A program made the translations under genes and the position numbers. A DNA stretch of 8,029 nucleotides from Clostridia bacterium (GTDB lineage: Bacteria; Bacillota; Clostridia; TANB77; CAG-508), in the NCBI GenBank assembly GCA_900758165.1, contig CAAEQN010000157.1, positions 1-8,029 on the forward strand. The letters are read 5' to 3'. The notes beneath the pieces were generated by a model. The model saw nothing but the letters and a program-made list of their open reading frames with translations, made no database searches and was not told the DNA's origin. Shown in pieces: positions 5,718 through 8,029 of this stretch (position 1 is its first letter; every line of letters starts with the position of its first letter).

Positions 5718-7508
5718 TTAAATATTTATAATTGTTTTTGGTATTAATAGTAGGTTATCTACTATGTTATTATCTTCAATATATGGACAATTTATAATTC
5801 CATCGTGAAAAAAATGTTGTTTTATTAGTTCCATATATAAAATCAAATCTGCTTCAGAATATTTATTATCTTCATATTTTTTTGTAGAAAATATGAAGTA
5901 ATCTTGTTCTAATTTTTCTAATTCTTGCTTGTTGATTTGTTCTTTATATTTAATTCCAATTTCATTATTATTTAAAATTTCATTAAGATAATTTAAATAT
6001 TCTTTATTACTTTTAGATATAAATTCATCTGTGAATTTTATATTTTTAATTTCAATATTGTAATTTTTATCTCTTGTAATTTCTAAATTTGCTATTAATC
6101 TTTGTATTAATTCTTTCTTAGTTTTTCTATTTAAACTATCCCATAAAAATGAAAATCCTAGTTTATTTTGAAATAAAATATTGTTATCATCTTGATAATC
6201 ACAATCTAATTTTTTAAGTAATTCTACTGTATAATCTTTAAAGTCATCATCTGGATCTAGTTTGTTTTTCTTTTGGTTTAGTTTATCTATTTCTTTTTTT
6301 ATTACTTCATTTTTGTGGTTAATTACTTCAACATTTAGGGTAGAACTTAAATATAAATCTACTAACTTTTTCTCTTGTTGTTTTAATTTTTCAATAGCAT
6401 TATCTATGTCTTTAATCTCTTTAGTTTTAGTAGAATTACAAACTATAATTTCATTATCTGCATCATACATATATCTAGTTAATTCATTTAAAATACGTCC
6501 TAGTTTTTGTTCTATTTTATCTGAACTATAATGAAGTCCTTTTGATTTACAATTAGCATTTTTACAAGTCAAATGATAATAAACTTTTTCTTTTTCAGTT
6601 CCACTATTTTTAAAAGAATTAGTAGAAGAAAGTATTACACCACAATCTGGACACTTAACTATTGAAGTAAATAAATGAATATGTTCTCCATAATTAGAGT
6701 GTTTATTTTTCTCTAAATTTGCTCTTGTAACATTCCAAGTTTGTTCATCAATAATAGGTTCACAATAGTTATTAACTCTTAAAACGTCTTGTGGTTTTCT
6801 TTTATATTTTCCATATTCAAATACACCTATATAAATAGAATTAGTTAATATTTTATAGACTCGGTCACTTCGCCATTTACCTTGTTTCAAGTATGAATTA
6901 TTATCTTTCATAATACTTGCTATGTTTCTTGTAGAATGTCCTTTTTTACATAGTTCAAATATTTCTTTAACTACTTGTGCCTCAATAGGTTCTATCTCTA
7001 AATGTCCTGTTTCTTTGTTTCTAATATAGCCATATGGTGCTTTACTAGGGTGTATTTTAGATAATGCCATTTCTTCCATAGCTCGTTTAGTTCTTGCTCC
7101 AATTTCTTTTCTTTCTCTTTGCCCAAATACTAAATTCATTCCAAATATCATTTCACCATTAGCAGTAGATACATCATAAGGTTCTAGTATTAATTCAATT
7201 TTTACATCGTGTTGTTCACAATAATTAAGTAGCCAAAAACCATCATAATTATTTCTAGTTAATCTATCTACTTTAATTGCAACTAATTTATCTATCTTTT
7301 TAGATTTAATATCTTTTAATAATCTTTGCATTTCAGGTCTCATTAAATCTTTTCCAGAATGTCCTGCATCATTATAGACATCAACTATTAAATAGTAGTT
7401 TTTCTCACAATATTCTTTAATCATTCTTAATTGTGAATCAATAGAATAACCATTATCTCTTTGATCATCTGTGCTAACTCTTACATATACTGCACATCTA
7501 TTACTCAT
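5718..7508 (-). CDS. Large serine recombinase LSR2
   Basis: This 596-aa large serine recombinase belongs to a different subfamily from LSR1; clear similarity is limited mainly to the catalytic domain. YVRVSTDDQ gives Arg10 and nucleophile Ser12, and IKVDRLTRN gives Arg82 and Arg85. The recombinase domain spans about 150-265 (with APYGYIRN, HSTRNIASIM and WRSDRVYKILTNSIYIG). The zinc ribbon has Cys286/Cys289 (CPDC) and Cys315/Cys320 (CKNANC, with the less usual four-residue spacing). A coiled coil runs from about 360 to 420. About 100 residues beyond that, from roughly 495 to the end, form an Asn/Lys/Ile-rich tail that I do not recognise. AGGAG lies eight bases before the ATG and overlaps the end of a 39-aa ORF, so translation of the two is probably coupled. 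It would integrate and excise E2. Confidence 0.94.
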   Translation of the reverse strand: MSNRCAVYVRVSTDDQRDNGYSIDSQLRMIKEYCEKNYYLIVDVYNDAGHSGKDLMRPEMQRLLKDIKSKKIDKLVAIKVDRLTRNNYDGFWLLNYCEQHDVKIELILEPYDVSTANGEMIFGMNLVFGQRERKEIGARTKRAMEEMALSKIHPSKAPYGYIRNKETGHLEIEPIEAQVVKEIFELCKKGHSTRNIASIMKDNNSYLKQGKWRSDRVYKILTNSIYIGVFEYGKYKRKPQDVLRVNNYCEPIIDEQTWNVTRANLEKNKHSNYGEHIHLFTSIVKCPDCGVILSSTNSFKNSGTEKEKVYYHLTCKNANCKSKGLHYSSDKIEQKLGRILNELTRYMYDADNEIIVCNSTKTKEIKDIDNAIEKLKQQEKKLVDLYLSSTLNVEVINHKNEVIKKEIDKLNQKKNKLDPDDDFKDYTVELLKKLDCDYQDDNNILFQNKLGFSFLWDSLNRKTKKELIQRLIANLEITRDKNYNIEIKNIKFTDEFISKSNKEYLNYLNEILNNNEIGIKYKEQINKQELEKLEQDYFIFSTKKYEDNKYSEADLILYMELIKQHFFHDGIINCPYIEDNNIVDNLLLIPKTIINI

Positions 7509-7512
7509 AAAA

Positions 7513-7632
7513 TCATCTCCTCACTTCTTTCCAAACTAAAACGGAAAATAACAACCAATTTTTGAAAATTTCTTTCAATTGTTTCCTAAATAGTTTTAAT
7601 TTTTGCAACCCTAAACTAAAAATATCTCTCAT
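7513..7632 (-). CDS. 39-aa basic amphipathic small protein upstream of LSR2
   Basis: This small ORF begins MRDIFSLGLQKLKLFRKQLK and ends with WKEVRR and a TGA. It has a good ribosome binding site (AGAGGA before AACAAATG). The stop codon lies four bases before the LSR2 ATG, and the LSR2 ribosome binding site is formed by its last codons. The peptide is strongly basic and helix-forming, with a hydrophobic stretch NWLLFSVLVW (residues 25-34). I do not recognise a family. It may be a real small protein, or a leader peptide whose translation couples to and controls LSR2. No counterpart exists before LSR1, where a terminator leader is found instead. Confidence 0.5.
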   Translation of the reverse strand: MRDIFSLGLQKLKLFRKQLKEIFKNWLLFSVLVWKEVRR

Positions 7633-7665
7633 TTGTTTCCTCTTTAAATAATAAAATTGCAGACA

Positions 7666-7950
7666 CTAATTTGATAATTTTATGATAATTTGTTTGATTT
7701 CTTTGAGATTGTATTTCTCATTATGCTCTTTAATGTAGAATGGTTTATTTCTAATCTCATTAACTTTGTATTCTAGTATTGTAAGAATAGTAGGATATGT
7801 AATTATGTACTCTATAGGTTCAACAAATTGCAGATTTGTTTTCAGTAAGTGTTTAACTTTACCATTTTTAGTTATGTAAGTGTAGCTTTTGATGATTTCT
7901 AGAATTTCAGTATTTGGTTTTAATTCTTGTATTATTTTGAATTCAAGCAT
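7666..7950 (-). CDS. Small protein of unknown function upstream of LSR2
   Basis: This is a 94-aa protein without a family I recognise. It has GAAAGGAG about nine bases before its ATG. The sequence has no Cys or Trp, no signal peptide and no helix-turn-helix that I can see. Its Ile/Lys/Glu/Tyr composition resembles a small mixed alpha/beta protein. Residues 42-44 are VEP, and the tail FYIKEHNEKYNLKEIKQIII aligns ungapped with the end of the 90-aa protein upstream of LSR1 (8 identities in 22 residues plus several conservative changes). It holds the same place: last gene before the element end, then the recombinase, then tnpV. A role in controlling or directing recombination is plausible but not shown. 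Confidence 0.7.
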   Translation of the reverse strand: MLEFKIIQELKPNTEILEIIKSYTYITKNGKVKHLLKTNLQFVEPIEYIITYPTILTILEYKVNEIRNKPFYIKEHNEKYNLKEIKQIIIKLSN

Positions 7951-7963
7951 AAAAAATGTTCTC

Positions 7964-7986
7964 CTTTCTAGAAAGAAAACATTATA
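7964..7986 (-). promoter_or_regulatory. Predicted -10 box and overlapping palindrome before the 94-aa gene
   Basis: On the minus strand a perfect -10 box TATAAT lies at 7981-7986. At the usual spacing I see no acceptable -35 box in the DNA to the right. The expected start of transcription falls in or beside the 12-bp perfect palindrome CTTTCTAGAAAG (7964-7975), which also overlaps the GGAG ribosome binding site. The palindrome is a candidate operator for the E2 operon. Confidence 0.45.
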
Positions 7987-8007
7987 GTTTTATATAAAAT
8001 AAAAACT

Positions 8008-8029
8008 TACGATACTATATTGGTTCGTA
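8008..8029. repeat. Dyad at the right window edge, possible end of E2
   Basis: TACGA (8008-8012) and TCGTA (8025-8029) are perfect inverted copies around a 12-base centre, and the arm may continue past the window. By analogy with E1, where a dyad lies between the small upstream gene and the att junction, this may belong to the E2 attachment region. Five-base arms are weak evidence alone. Confidence 0.3.

Noticed and set aside
6262..6531. Plus-strand ORF of 89 codons opposite LSR2
   Set aside because: Antisense shadow over the coiled-coil coding region; Phe/Ser/Leu-rich product without ribosome binding site or conserved motif.
5170..8029. Terminal direct repeats bounding E2
   Set aside because: I compared 5170-5199 with 7990-8029 and found no convincing shared sequence; the right boundary may be beyond the window.

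Overview
The window is strongly AT-rich and uses the standard code: TGG encodes Trp, and TGA, TAA and TAG all serve as stops. Ribosome binding sites are strong AGGAGG-like sequences. The gene set is a relaxase with MobC, plus large serine recombinases paired with TnpV. Together this points to a low-GC Bacillota (Firmicutes), probably a gut Clostridia or Bacilli/Erysipelotrichia-type bacterium, and to integrated mobilizable elements (IME) of the broad Tn4451 type. Species cannot be assigned from the sequence alone.

Left region (1 to about 4850, genes on the minus strand): the right-hand part of one element (E1). From its right end leftward it holds a 90-aa unknown protein, a large serine recombinase (LSR1, 632 aa) with a promoter and terminator/antiterminator leader, tnpV1, a 280-bp non-coding block rich in inverted repeats (candidate oriT), mobC and a MOBP-like relaxase. 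The left end of E1 lies outside the window.

Junction (4800 to 5170): E1 stops abruptly at about 4851 inside a plus-strand gene. Only the C-terminal part (about 89 codons) of an HD-domain phosphohydrolase remains, followed by its own intrinsic terminator. This looks like an attR-type junction. A 41-bp dyad lies immediately on the element side.

Right region (5170 to 8029, genes on the minus strand): a second module (E2) repeats the E1 order in compact form. From right to left it has a 94-aa protein that appears distantly related to the E1 90-aa protein, a 39-aa small ORF, a second and quite different large serine recombinase (LSR2, 596 aa), tnpV2, a strong terminator, and a structured block matching the candidate oriT of E1. 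No relaxase or mobC gene is visible between that block and the hydrolase remnant. E2 may therefore be a minimal element mobilised in trans, or a remnant.

Expected roles: the recombinases excise and integrate each element; MobC and the relaxase would nick the oriT and transfer the excised circle with a helper conjugative system; TnpV is a conserved companion of unknown function. The most interesting points are the shared non-coding block beside both tnpV genes, the attenuator-like leader of LSR1, the unannotated 39-aa ORF coupled to LSR2, and the paired unknown small proteins upstream of both recombinases.
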